13,587 nucleotides of DNA, taken from NCBI GenBank assembly GCA_964550165.1, contig CAZJYC010000068.1, forward strand, positions 1-13,587, given 5' to 3'. Below the pieces are notes generated by a model. That model ran no database searches and was not told the DNA's origin. It was given only the letters and a program-made list of their open reading frames with translations. A program made the translations under genes and the position numbers. Positions 1 through 7,118 of this stretch are shown here, in pieces (within the stretch, counting starts at the first letter, position 1; each line of letters begins with the position of its first letter). The DNA is from CAZJYC01 sp964550165. GTDB lineage: Bacteria > Acidobacteriota > Aminicenantia > Aminicenantales > Aminicenantaceae.

Positions 1-732
1 CCTCCGACACAGCCTTCTCCGCCGCCTCCACCTGCCGATGCAAAAATGTTCAATATCAAGGTGGGCAGTCTATTTTCTCTCATTCGGGCAGGCTATGATT
101 ATGACTATTCATTTATTATTTATGATGAAACGTCTACTATTTCTGATTCAGTAGAAAATAGTAATGGTATCGGCTTTGATTTAGGGCTCGGTGTTTTCGT
201 CACAAAAAATATCGAGATCACAGGGAGTGCCGCTTATTTTTCAAAAAGCCTCACAGGCAAATTCGGCTGGAGTCTTCCTAATCCGCTCTTATATAACGAT
301 ATCGCCTATGATGATATCGCAACCAGTCCTTCTCTTAAGGAAATGATATTCAGTTTTGGAATCAATTTTCATCCTGTAACGAACGGCATGATAAGGCCCT
401 ACATAGGCGGAGGTGGAAGCTATATCAATGCCAAAATGGACCTCATAAAAGATGCGACATTTACTGAATTTTTCTATCCTGATGACACACATTCTATTGA
501 AATCAACGAAGTCCAATTTGAAGAGACAAAAATTAACAAATTGGGATTCAACCTAAGGGCCGGCCTCAATTTTATGATTAGCAATAATATTTGTGTCTAC
601 GCAGAAGGAAAATATATTATGGCTAAAACTGAGGTTCCACATCCTCTGACCTCTCAATTTGATGAGGGAGAAATATTGAGTATTGATTTGGGCGGAGCTT
701 CGGGTTGTTTTGGAATCAAATTCATCTTTTGA
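1..732 (+). CDS. Outer-membrane beta-barrel protein, 3' part
   Basis: The reading frame is open from the first base of the window, so the gene begins upstream. The ATG at 46 is probably an internal methionine rather than the start. The first 15 visible residues are a proline-rich linker (PPTQPSPPPPPADAK), which in this type of protein separates an N-terminal signal or periplasmic segment from the barrel. The remaining ~228 residues alternate hydrophobic, aromatic and glycine residues in the manner of amphipathic beta strands (GFDLGLGVFV, IRPYIGGGGSYI, FNLRAGLNFMI). The chain ends in GCFGIKFIF with a terminal Phe, the usual signal for barrel insertion by the BAM complex. It therefore most likely sits in the outer membrane, as a small OmpW/OmpA-like barrel. 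No catalytic motif is visible and the ligand is unknown. The Gram-negative cell plan of the host is inferred from this gene. Confidence 0.75.
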   Translation, partial: PPTQPSPPPPPADAKMFNIKVGSLFSLIRAGYDYDYSFIIYDETSTISDSVENSNGIGFDLGLGVFVTKNIEITGSAAYFSKSLTGKFGWSLPNPLLYNDIAYDDIATSPSLKEMIFSFGINFHPVTNGMIRPYIGGGGSYINAKMDLIKDATFTEFFYPDDTHSIEINEVQFEETKINKLGFNLRAGLNFMISNNICVYAEGKYIMAKTEVPHPLTSQFDEGEILSIDLGGASGCFGIKFIF

Positions 733-948
733 GCAGCGGGCATTAGGGGAACACATTTAGAGGACATAAAACTTAGTTCCGCAAAAGATCGTGAGTTTCT
801 TTTAGATTGAACATCTTAATCTCTTCCTGATTAATTAAATTTCTCAGATCCGTGGCTTGAACCGCAGAGAGGCTCAAAGTTAAAAGATTTCCTGAACTGA
901 TATTTAGAATCTGAATAAAGGCCTTCCTGGACTAATCACAGGGGTGAT

Positions 949-1170
949 ATGCTATCTTTTGCTCTCTTTGGCTTAGAATTAGGCGCATTATTTCCCAATA
1001 GGGAAGATACTTTTCAGTTTGGCATGGGATTGGGATTCATCCTTCCGCCCAGCCATTCCCTCTGGGGAACTTATCTCCATTTCACTCCTTCTCCCGCGTT
1101 TGGATTCGGTGTCTCGGGGGGAATGGAATTCCTGTTCATGAAAATGCTATTTTCAAGGCATCTCATTTAG
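949..1170 (+). CDS. Small barrel-like hypothetical protein or gene remnant
   Basis: This 73-residue ORF begins at an ATG preceded by AGGGGTG (spacing about 3-5 nt), with an in-frame stop 11 codons upstream. The product is rich in Gly, Phe and Leu in an alternating pattern (FQFGMGLGFILPP, FGFGVSGGMEFLF), which resembles two or three strands of an outer-membrane beta-barrel near its C-terminus. It lacks a signal peptide and is far too short to form a barrel alone. It is more likely the surviving tail of a decayed barrel gene, perhaps a relative of the protein encoded just upstream, than an independent gene. A short unknown protein remains possible. Confidence 0.35.
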   Translation: MLSFALFGLELGALFPNREDTFQFGMGLGFILPPSHSLWGTYLHFTPSPAFGFGVSGGMEFLFMKMLFSRHLI

Positions 1171-1281
1171 TGTAGTTTCGCTAAAGTATTATCTTCTGGG
1201 AGGGGTGGTCTTTATGAAGATTTCGTTACAGACTAAAGCGATATCGTCTGCGCGTACACCTTCGGCTCGATAGCCAACGCC

Positions 1282-1367
1282 GGTTTTTAATGCTATTTCC
1301 TCGCAGCGCGTCTCGACGGCTGCGGATCGCTCCAGTTAAGTGGTTCGAAAACACGCTGGCTTTCTAT
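1282..1367 (+). repeat. Dispersed 86-nt repeat, copy A
   Basis: These 86 nt align without gaps to the reverse complement of 7119-7204, with 15 mismatches by eye (about 83% identity). Similarity starts at GGTTTTTAA and ends at TTTCTAT; flanking sequence on both sides is unrelated. Both copies lie between genes. The element contains a 6-bp stem (CGCAGC at 1302-1307 with GCTGCG at 1319-1324) and a second potential stem (TCGCT at 1327-1331 with AGTGG at 1339-1343), followed by a conserved GGTTCGAAAAC. Compared with copy B, most differences are C to T or G to A, as expected from decay of an older copy. No flanking duplications or transposase are visible, so the mechanism of spread is unknown. Confidence 0.8.
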
Positions 1368-1433
1368 AACCCACATCTCCTTCATCCACATAGAATGGAA
1401 GATCATTAGTTAAGCTAGTTGTCTCCCTAATTG

Positions 1434-1449
1434 TGGTAGAATAGGCGCG
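1434..1449 (+). promoter_or_regulatory. Candidate extended -10 promoter of rlmN
   Basis: TGG followed by TAGAAT (1437-1442) matches an extended -10 element (TGnTATAAT with one mismatch in the hexamer). No good -35 is present, which extended -10 promoters tolerate. Initiation about 7 nt downstream would fall at or next to the GTG start codon at 1449, implying a leaderless transcript. This is a pattern match only. Confidence 0.35.
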
Positions 1450-1729
1450 TGCAGCCGCAGAAAGAGGACATACGCAATCTCAGCCTGGACGAGCTGAAGG
1501 ATCTCTTTGCCGAATGGGGAGAGCCCTCCTTCCGGGCAGAACAGATGTCCAGGTGGCTTTATCAGAAAACCGTGCGCGATTTCGCCCAGATTACGGATTT
1601 TCCTAAGAGTCTTGTCGAGAAGATTGGACAGAGATACCGCATCGGCTCGCTGAAGTGTTTGAAAACATTATGTGCAGAGGATGGGGCCGTAAAATTCCTC
1701 TGGCAGCTGCAGGATGAGCATTCCATCGA
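1449..1729 (+). CDS. rlmN: RlmN, N-terminal part (cut by scaffold gap)
   Basis: RlmN is a radical-SAM enzyme that makes 2-methyladenosine at 23S rRNA position 2503 and at position 37 of some tRNAs. The 93 visible residues match its N-terminal helical domain: IRNLSLDELKDLF, then WGEPSFRAEQMSRWLY and FAQITDFPKSL, then the start of the catalytic barrel (DGAVKFLWQLQDEHSI). The start must be the GTG at 1449, because an in-frame TAG lies at 1437-1439 and no ATG falls in the usual place; the only purine-rich match (AGG at 1443-1445) is too close to serve as a good ribosome binding site. The radical-SAM CxxxCxxC motif and about 250 residues are missing because the N block begins at 1730. Family recognition is firm; whether the gene is intact cannot be seen. 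Confidence 0.88.
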
Positions 1730-1829
1730 NNNNNNNNNNNNNNNNNNNNNNNNNNNNNNNNNNNNNNNNNNNNNNNNNNNNNNNNNNNNNNNNNNNNNNN
1801 NNNNNNNNNNNNNNNNNNNNNNNNNNNNN
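1730..1829. other. Scaffold gap (100 N)
   Basis: There are exactly 100 undetermined bases, the conventional placeholder for a gap of unknown length. RlmN proteins are usually about 340-360 residues, so an intact gene needs roughly 750 more nucleotides than are seen. The HAD gene on the other side also lacks its first codons. The true gap is therefore probably longer than 100 nt, or the join is wrong. Open frames that read through the N block are artefacts. Confidence 0.97.
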
Positions 1830-2481
1830 ATTCAGGCTTGTCGTTTTTGATATTGACGGGACTATCACCAGGCATATCTCCAGCTGGCAATTCCTCCATG
1901 AGAAATTGGGCCAGTGGGATAATCAGGCGATCCGCTATCAAGAGATGTTTTTGGCCGGCAAAATAAGCTACCGGAAATTCTGCCGCCTTGATGCGGCTCA
2001 CTGGAGAGGGATGGATGTCCGGAGGCTTTACGAAATCTGCCAGGAAATTCCTTATGCCAAGAATGCGGAGAAAGCGGTTCAAGCCCTCAAAGATAAGGGA
2101 TTCAGACTGGCTGCGATCTCGACCGGAATCCAGTTTATCGCGGAGCGGGTGAAACGCGAGTTGGGTTTTGATTATTCAACGAGCAATCGGCTGAAGGTCC
2201 GCCGGGGCAGGCTCACAGGCGGAGTAAGGATTCAGATCAGCCATCTGGGGAAAGGAAAAGTGCTGAGGTCAATCCTCGAAAGATTCCGCACTCCTGCCAG
2301 CCAGACGATTGTTGTCGGAGACAGTGCTGGAGACATCCCAATGATGAGGATGGCTGGATATTCAATCGCCTTCAACAGCTCCAATCCGGCTGTGCGCCAG
2401 GAAGTAGATTACTGCTGCCGGACCGATGACTTCATGGAGGTCAGTGAAAAAATCCTTGAAGTCTCTGAACTTGTGTCTTAA
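1830..2481 (+). CDS. HAD-IB (SerB-like) phosphatase, lacking its first residues
   Basis: A haloacid-dehalogenase hydrolase of the phosphoserine-phosphatase-like subfamily, with all four motifs present in 216 visible residues. Motif I is DIDGT at the very beginning (first Asp nucleophile, second Asp acid/base); motif II is the Ser/Thr of AAISTG; motif III is the Lys in LGKGK; motif IV is VVGDSAGDIPMM, which binds Mg2+. A helical C1-type cap (about residues 15-65) lies between motifs I and II, as in SerB. Such enzymes remove phosphate from small metabolites, phosphoserine being the best-known substrate. The cap alone does not fix the substrate here, so I give no gene symbol. Only a few N-terminal residues are hidden in the gap. 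It ends 140 nt before the phosphoribosyltransferase gene. Confidence 0.85.
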
Positions 2482-2513
2482 GGATTTTTCTTTCCTTTGA
2501 CCAGGCTAAAGTG

Positions 2514-2519
2514 TATAAT
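2514..2519 (+). promoter_or_regulatory. Candidate -10 box for the purine-salvage pair
   Basis: A perfect TATAAT lies 102 nt before the phosphoribosyltransferase start, in the 140-nt intergenic region. The best -35-like sequence, TTGACC at 2497-2502, is only 11 nt upstream, too close for a standard sigma-70 promoter; at the proper distance the sequence is only T-rich. The -10 match is good but the promoter as a whole is uncertain. Confidence 0.35.
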
Positions 2520-2621
2520 TTTTTTCCATTCCAGGAAATGCTAAAACCAGACACATTTCGTTGTTCCTTATGGTTCTGTCAGCAGGACGTTCGCAAAATT
2601 ACTATTGGCAGAGGGTGAACC

Positions 2622-3329
2622 ATGAACCAGAAGATTAATTATGATGAGGTGATCAAAGTCCCTGAGGAAGGCCTTATCCTTCCCGGCAGACCCCAAGAGA
2701 AGATTCCACTCACCATGAGGGACAGGATCGATAGAATCATTATTCCGGAGGAATGCATAAAGAAAAGGGTGAATGCCCTGGCGAGAAAGATTTGCGATGA
2801 TTATCGTGGGATTAAAAAATTATATTTTATTCCTGTCTTGAAGGGTGCATTCATTTTCGGCTCAGACCTGGGAAGAGAGATCGACAGGCTTGGGGGGCCA
2901 GAGCTTGTCTGCGATTTTTATGAGGCGAAAACCTATGGCCTGGACATCAAGAGGCCTGAGGAGAGGGAAAGGGAAGTGAAGATCCTGAGGAGGCCAAAAT
3001 ATATGGAGGGAATAGATGTTTTGCTGGTGGATGACCTCAACGACACGGCTGTGACCCTCATGGAGCTGCGGAGGGATTTGATAAAAAATGTTGGCTTTGA
3101 TCCCTCAAAATTGAAGATTTGCATTTTGCTGGATAAAAAATTGAGGAATCCCTCGGAAAAAATAAAAGAATTGAAAAAACTACTGCATATTGATTATGTC
3201 GCGTTTGAAGGTCCTGACAGATGGGTGGCTGGCTACGGCATCGATGCCGGAGAAGAATTACGGCTTTTTCGCTCGATTATTGCCGTTAATGAATCGTTCT
3301 ATCTGAACAGAAAGAAGCTGTGGGTTTAG
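2622..3329 (+). CDS. HPRT-like purine phosphoribosyltransferase
   Basis: A type I phosphoribosyltransferase of the hypoxanthine (HPRT) family; these enzymes convert a purine base plus PRPP to the nucleotide monophosphate in the cytoplasm. Visible features are the pyrophosphate loop PVLKGAFIF (residues 71-79), the PRPP-binding loop VLLVDDLNDTAVTL (133-146) and the base-binding segment RWVAGYGID (200-208), equivalent to the VGYGLD of HPRT. The PRPP loop is unusual: the family normally has DTG where this protein has DTA (Ala143). At 235 residues it is about 50 longer than typical bacterial HPRT; the first ~35 residues are an extra N-terminal segment. The ATG at 2622 has GAGGGTG 7-8 nt upstream, favouring it over the internal ATG before RDRIDR. 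Adenine deaminase follows 32 nt later, so hypoxanthine is the likely base. Guanine, xanthine or a regulatory role are alternatives. Confidence 0.8.
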   Translation: MNQKINYDEVIKVPEEGLILPGRPQEKIPLTMRDRIDRIIIPEECIKKRVNALARKICDDYRGIKKLYFIPVLKGAFIFGSDLGREIDRLGGPELVCDFYEAKTYGLDIKRPEEREREVKILRRPKYMEGIDVLLVDDLNDTAVTLMELRRDLIKNVGFDPSKLKICILLDKKLRNPSEKIKELKKLLHIDYVAFEGPDRWVAGYGIDAGEELRLFRSIIAVNESFYLNRKKLWV

Positions 3330-3361
3330 AACTTGCGTTAAACTTTTCGGTGAGATGACCC

Positions 3362-5122
3362 ATGTATGATCTTGTTTTAAAAGATGGCAGCGTCATGGAT
3401 GTCCGCTCAAAAAGGATTCATAAAAACGATATCTTCATTAAAGACGGAATTATTGTTGGGATATGGCCCTCTCGAGATAAGAACGCAAAGAAGGTGCTCG
3501 ATGTGTCTGGAAAATATGTTTTGCCGGGATTCATGGACAGTCACCTCCATATTGAAAGCAGCCTGCTCAGCCCGATCGAGTTCTCGAAGGAAGCCGCAAA
3601 ACACGGCACCACTGGCATTTTCGTCGACCCGCACGAGATCGCCAATGTCCTAGGCAGAAAGGGTATCGGTTTGTTCCTAAAGCAAGCTGAGCTGGTTCCT
3701 CTGGATGTGCACATCGGGATTCCCTCCTGTGTGCCTGCAACGGATCTGGAGAGTGCCGGCGCTTCGATCTCAATCGACGATATCAAGGAATTGCTGCCGG
3801 ATAAAAGGATTTATGGCCTGGCAGAAATGATGAATTTTCCGGGAATTATCCATGGCTTTGGGGATGCCAGGGAGAAGGTCGATCTTGTTTTTGACGCTGG
3901 AAAGATTGTCGACGGCCATTGTCCGGGTGTCACTGGCGAAGATTTAAGAAAATACATCACCAACGGTAGGAATGACGGTGTTGTCAGGATTTCCTCAGAC
4001 CATGAATCGACGAGTTTGGACGAGGTCCTAGAAAAGCACACAGCCGGGATGTCTATTTGCCTCAGATACGGAAGCGCGTCGAAAGATATGGAGAGGATTT
4101 TACATGGACTTATTAAAAAAAGAATTCCTCTGGATAGATTCATGCTCTGCTCCGATGATCTGGATGCTGCTGAGCTGGATAGAGAAGGTCACGTGGACAG
4201 GATTATTCGAAGGGCCAGAGACATTATCCTGCAGAATTTAAAAGTCAGCCTTGAGAAAGCAACCGCGACCGCAGTTTCATTAGCCACAATAAATTGCGCA
4301 AGGTACTTTTCAAAATTTTTTAGACTCTACAACTTCCCGGAAGCAGGAGAGCTTGTGGCCGGCAAAAAGGCCAATATCGTCGTTTTAAATTCCCTGGAAA
4401 ACCTGGGGATCGATAAAGTCATCCACAACGGTATCTTGGTCGTCGATAAAAAAGAATATGTGGGCAGGCTTTTGGATTATGACTATTCAGAGTTTTTCGG
4501 AAAAGTCAACATCGGACGAAAATTCGTGCCTGAAGATTTCAAATTAAAAGTTCCTGAGAACAAAGCTTACCTGGAGGTTAAAGTCATCGAAATTATCCGA
4601 GGAAGCATCGTGACAAAACTGAGTTTATTACCGTTTGTTGTCCACAAGAATGAACTAAAAGCTGACGCGGAGAATGACATGGCCAAGATTGCCGTCATCG
4701 AAAGGCATAAAGACGCTGGTTTCTATTCTGTAGGATTTGTCAAAGGTCTGGGCCTGAGAAAAGGGGCACTAGCCTCGACCGTCGCTCACGACAGCCACAA
4801 TCTTATTGTCGCCGGAGTGGATGATGAGTCCATGGCCAAGGCTGTGAATTACTTAGCTCAAGAGGGCGGAGGAATGGTTGTCGTCGTCGATAAAATTCAT
4901 CATCTCCCTTTGAGGATTGGAGGATTGATGTCCACAGAATCCATACGAAACGTTGTTCAAGAGCAGGAAAGCCTGAAGAAAGCCATAAAAGAGACAGGTT
5001 CTGGCCTGGATACTCTGTTCATGACCATGAGTTTCCTGGCACTTCCGGTCATTCCTGAGCTAAGAATAACGGATAAAGGCCTGGTCGATGTCAATCAATT
5101 CAAGTTTGTGAATTTGTATTGA
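3362..5122 (+). CDS. ade: Adenine deaminase
   Basis: An amidohydrolase-superfamily enzyme that deaminates adenine to hypoxanthine plus ammonia. The family landmarks appear in order: metal-binding HLHIESS (61-67), DPHEIANVLG (89-98), DGHCPG (184-189, usually DGHAPG), SDHES (212-216), CSDD (263-266), and the C-terminal AHDSHNLIVAG with the GGGMVVV segment (475-508), all characteristic of Ade rather than of adenosine or guanine deaminases. The length of 586 residues is normal for the family. The N-terminal beta-sandwich (1-55) and the C-terminal domain flank the TIM barrel. The start has GGTGA about 8 nt upstream. With the HPRT-like gene just upstream it forms a two-step route from adenine to IMP, presumably co-transcribed. 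The metal-binding residues all appear present. Confidence 0.95.
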   Translation: MYDLVLKDGSVMDVRSKRIHKNDIFIKDGIIVGIWPSRDKNAKKVLDVSGKYVLPGFMDSHLHIESSLLSPIEFSKEAAKHGTTGIFVDPHEIANVLGRKGIGLFLKQAELVPLDVHIGIPSCVPATDLESAGASISIDDIKELLPDKRIYGLAEMMNFPGIIHGFGDAREKVDLVFDAGKIVDGHCPGVTGEDLRKYITNGRNDGVVRISSDHESTSLDEVLEKHTAGMSICLRYGSASKDMERILHGLIKKRIPLDRFMLCSDDLDAAELDREGHVDRIIRRARDIILQNLKVSLEKATATAVSLATINCARYFSKFFRLYNFPEAGELVAGKKANIVVLNSLENLGIDKVIHNGILVVDKKEYVGRLLDYDYSEFFGKVNIGRKFVPEDFKLKVPENKAYLEVKVIEIIRGSIVTKLSLLPFVVHKNELKADAENDMAKIAVIERHKDAGFYSVGFVKGLGLRKGALASTVAHDSHNLIVAGVDDESMAKAVNYLAQEGGGMVVVVDKIHHLPLRIGGLMSTESIRNVVQEQESLKKAIKETGSGLDTLFMTMSFLALPVIPELRITDKGLVDVNQFKFVNLY

Positions 5123-5220
5123 GATCTCATGTCTTTCCTTAGGCTCAAAATTTTTTCCAGGTGCAACTGTATGAAGATATAAATTTTTTTGTGAAAGCAT
5201 AAAGCAAAGGAGCGCAGATC

Positions 5221-7002
5221 ATGAAAAAAAGAGTCAACGTATTCCTGATTCTTCTTTTATTTTTAGCGATCAGCAATTCTGGGGCCGAGACCCAGGCCGT
5301 CATCTCGACTCCCGAAAACCAGGTCAGGATGCAGCTGGGGGTCATGGTTCCGATGCGGGATGGAGTGAAGCTGTCCACGGATTTTTATTTCCCCGATGGG
5401 GAAGGAAAGTTTCCGGCAATCCTGATCCGGACGCCATACGATAACAGCACTCCGCGGTATGACCGTTACGGAAAATTCTACGCCAGCCGCGGCTATGTTG
5501 TCGCCATTCAGGACTGCCGCGGCCGGTATGATTCAGAGGGCGAATGGGACCCATTTAAGGGCGAAGGATTCGACGGCTACGACACCGTCGAATGGATGGC
5601 CAGGCAAGAATGGAGCACTGGCAAGGTTGGCATGACCGGAGTCAGCTATGTGGGCTTTGTCCAGTGGATGGCAGCTGCAGAGCAACCTCCTCACTTGAGC
5701 TGTATTTTCACCTACGGCTCTCCGAGCAGCGTCTACGGTGACACCTGGTATTCTTTAGGGACTCTCTACCTCATGGATTCTGTCACCTGGGCTTTTTTGA
5801 TGGACGGCCGGACTAACCAGAACCAGGGAGTCCATGACTGGCTGAATCTGAAGGAGCACCTTCCACTCTTAACCCTTGATGAGTTTCTGGGCAGAAAGAT
5901 CGATTTCTGGAAAAAGTGGCTGTCACACCCCAACAATGACGCCTACTGGGCTGAACGGGGAATGGAAGGAAAATTTCACAAGGTGAATGTCCCTTCGGTG
6001 ACCGTCAGCGGATGGTATGACGACGGCCAGCACGGCGCCCTTGAAAACTATTATGGAATCATGAGAGAAGGTCCCAAACTAGCCAGAGACAATGCCAAAT
6101 TGGTCATCGGCTACTGGCGTCACGGAGGCCCTTATCCGCATTCAAACAACCTCTACACAAAACTCGGCGAAGTGGATTTTGGAGCCGACGCTCTTCTCGA
6201 CCTGGAAACATACGAGCTGCGCTGGTTTGATTACTGGCTGAAGGGATTGGACAATAACGTCATGAAGGAACCGAAGGTGAAGCTGTTTATCATCGGTGAA
6301 AATCAGTGGCGTGAAGAAAGCGAGTGGCCCCTCGCCCGAGCACAGTATATTCCTTATTTTTTCCACAGCACGGGCAAAGCCAACACCCTTTTCGGTGATG
6401 GGGCACTCAGTATATCGCCTCCCAAGAAGGAGCTTCCTGATAAATATATTTATGATCCGGAAAACCCGGTTCCTTCTATTCGGGGAGGAACAGGCGCCAG
6501 GGGAGGCGTTTCTTCAGACCCCATCGACCAGAGGGAAAACGAGAAACGCGAGGATGTGCTCTGCTATACCTCAGAGCCGCTGGAAAGTGACCTGGAAGTT
6601 ACGGGTCCGGTGAAGATCATCCTTTATGCGTGCTCCTCGGCCAGGGATACAGACTTTGGCGGCAAGCTGGTCGATGTCCACCCCAACGGCGCAGCCTTCA
6701 ACGTCTGCTATGCTGCAACCGGGATGATCTCTGCCCGGTTCAGAGACTCCATGAAAGAGCCTTCCTTGATCGAGCCGGGAAAAATTTATAAATACGAAAT
6801 CAGCCTCAGGCCAACAGGAATTGTCTTCAAGAAAGGCCACAGAATAAGGGTGGAAATCACCAGCAGCGACTTTCCCATCTTCAACAGAAACCTCAACACA
6901 GGCGATGATCCTTACACGTCCACCAGGATCGCCAAGGCGCATCAGACAATCTATCATGATGCCGAACATCCTTCGCACATTGTTCTTCCGATAATCAAAT
7001 AA
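5221..7002 (+). CDS. Secreted S15/CocE-type hydrolase (Xaa-Pro dipeptidyl-peptidase-like)
   Basis: An alpha/beta-hydrolase of the peptidase S15 / CocE-NonD family, 593 residues. A signal peptide is evident: basic MKKR, a hydrophobic core (residues 5-17) and a probable cleavage after SGA at residue 22, so the enzyme acts in the periplasm or outside. The nucleophile is Ser142 in GVSYVG (family GxSYxG). The likely acid is Asp267 in SGWYDD, and the likely histidine is His301 in YWRHGG, matching the GWYD and PWxHG segments of CocE. The C-terminal ~200 residues form the jelly-roll domain seen in this family (DLEVTGPVKI, FKKGHRIRVEITSSDFP). Members cleave X-Pro dipeptides from peptides or hydrolyse esters and amides; sequence alone does not separate these. 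AAAGGAG lies 8-9 nt before the ATG. The gene is 98 nt downstream of ade and probably has its own promoter (TATAAA at 5178-5183). Confidence 0.88.
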   Translation: MKKRVNVFLILLLFLAISNSGAETQAVISTPENQVRMQLGVMVPMRDGVKLSTDFYFPDGEGKFPAILIRTPYDNSTPRYDRYGKFYASRGYVVAIQDCRGRYDSEGEWDPFKGEGFDGYDTVEWMARQEWSTGKVGMTGVSYVGFVQWMAAAEQPPHLSCIFTYGSPSSVYGDTWYSLGTLYLMDSVTWAFLMDGRTNQNQGVHDWLNLKEHLPLLTLDEFLGRKIDFWKKWLSHPNNDAYWAERGMEGKFHKVNVPSVTVSGWYDDGQHGALENYYGIMREGPKLARDNAKLVIGYWRHGGPYPHSNNLYTKLGEVDFGADALLDLETYELRWFDYWLKGLDNNVMKEPKVKLFIIGENQWREESEWPLARAQYIPYFFHSTGKANTLFGDGALSISPPKKELPDKYIYDPENPVPSIRGGTGARGGVSSDPIDQRENEKREDVLCYTSEPLESDLEVTGPVKIILYACSSARDTDFGGKLVDVHPNGAAFNVCYAATGMISARFRDSMKEPSLIEPGKIYKYEISLRPTGIVFKKGHRIRVEITSSDFPIFNRNLNTGDDPYTSTRIAKAHQTIYHDAEHPSHIVLPIIK

Positions 7003-7118
7003 GAACAAGTTCTTTGCTGTTTTATTAGGTTCTTACTTTAATCAGGAAGAATGGGAGAGGAACCTTGCCCGCTCAGCCTTTCACACGGCCTTCTCACCAC
7101 TCTGCCTTCGCCCAGATA
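7003..7118. other. Convergent intergenic region beside repeat copy B
   Basis: The peptidase gene (+) and the PanF-type gene (-) converge here. A short palindrome AAGAACAAGTTCTT overlaps the peptidase stop codon, followed by a modest T run; it is too weak to call a terminator. The part next to the repeat (about 7060-7118) is GC-richer than its surroundings and may be more of the repeat unit that copy A has lost. Confidence 0.3.

Larger units (their letters stand above)
733..1448. other. Gene-poor intergenic stretch
   Basis: About 700 nt separates the barrel gene from rlmN. Apart from the 73-codon barrel-like ORF (949-1170) and repeat copy A (1282-1367), both listed separately, I see no convincing gene. 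A 19-codon ORF starting at ATG 1214 lies behind a purine-rich GGGAGG but ends just before the repeat and resembles nothing I know. The minus strand holds a 52-codon open frame (773-931) without an ATG near its beginning. Together these suggest decayed sequence between two intact regions. Confidence 0.5.

Noticed and set aside
1214..1273. A 19-codon ORF preceded by GGGAGG
   Set aside because: Too short to judge, no recognisable features, spacer of about 10 nt, and it ends next to repeat copy A in sequence that looks decayed.
1341..1352. GGTTCGAAAAC in the repeat as the T-arm of a tRNA
   Set aside because: No acceptor, D or anticodon arms can be drawn around it in either copy; the resemblance to GGTTCGAATCC is local only.
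1714..2481. A 255-codon ORF starting at 1714 and reading through the N block into the HAD phosphatase
   Set aside because: The start lies inside rlmN in another frame and the frame is carried only by 100 undetermined bases; the real HAD start is in the gap.
2497..2519. TTGACC plus TATAAT as a complete sigma-70 promoter
   Set aside because: The spacer is 11 nt, far short of the required 16-18; only the -10 box was kept, at low confidence.
7001..7025. Palindrome AAGAACAAGTTCTT at the peptidase stop as a rho-independent terminator
   Set aside because: The stem is AT-rich, about 5 bp with a 4-nt loop, and the following T run is interrupted.
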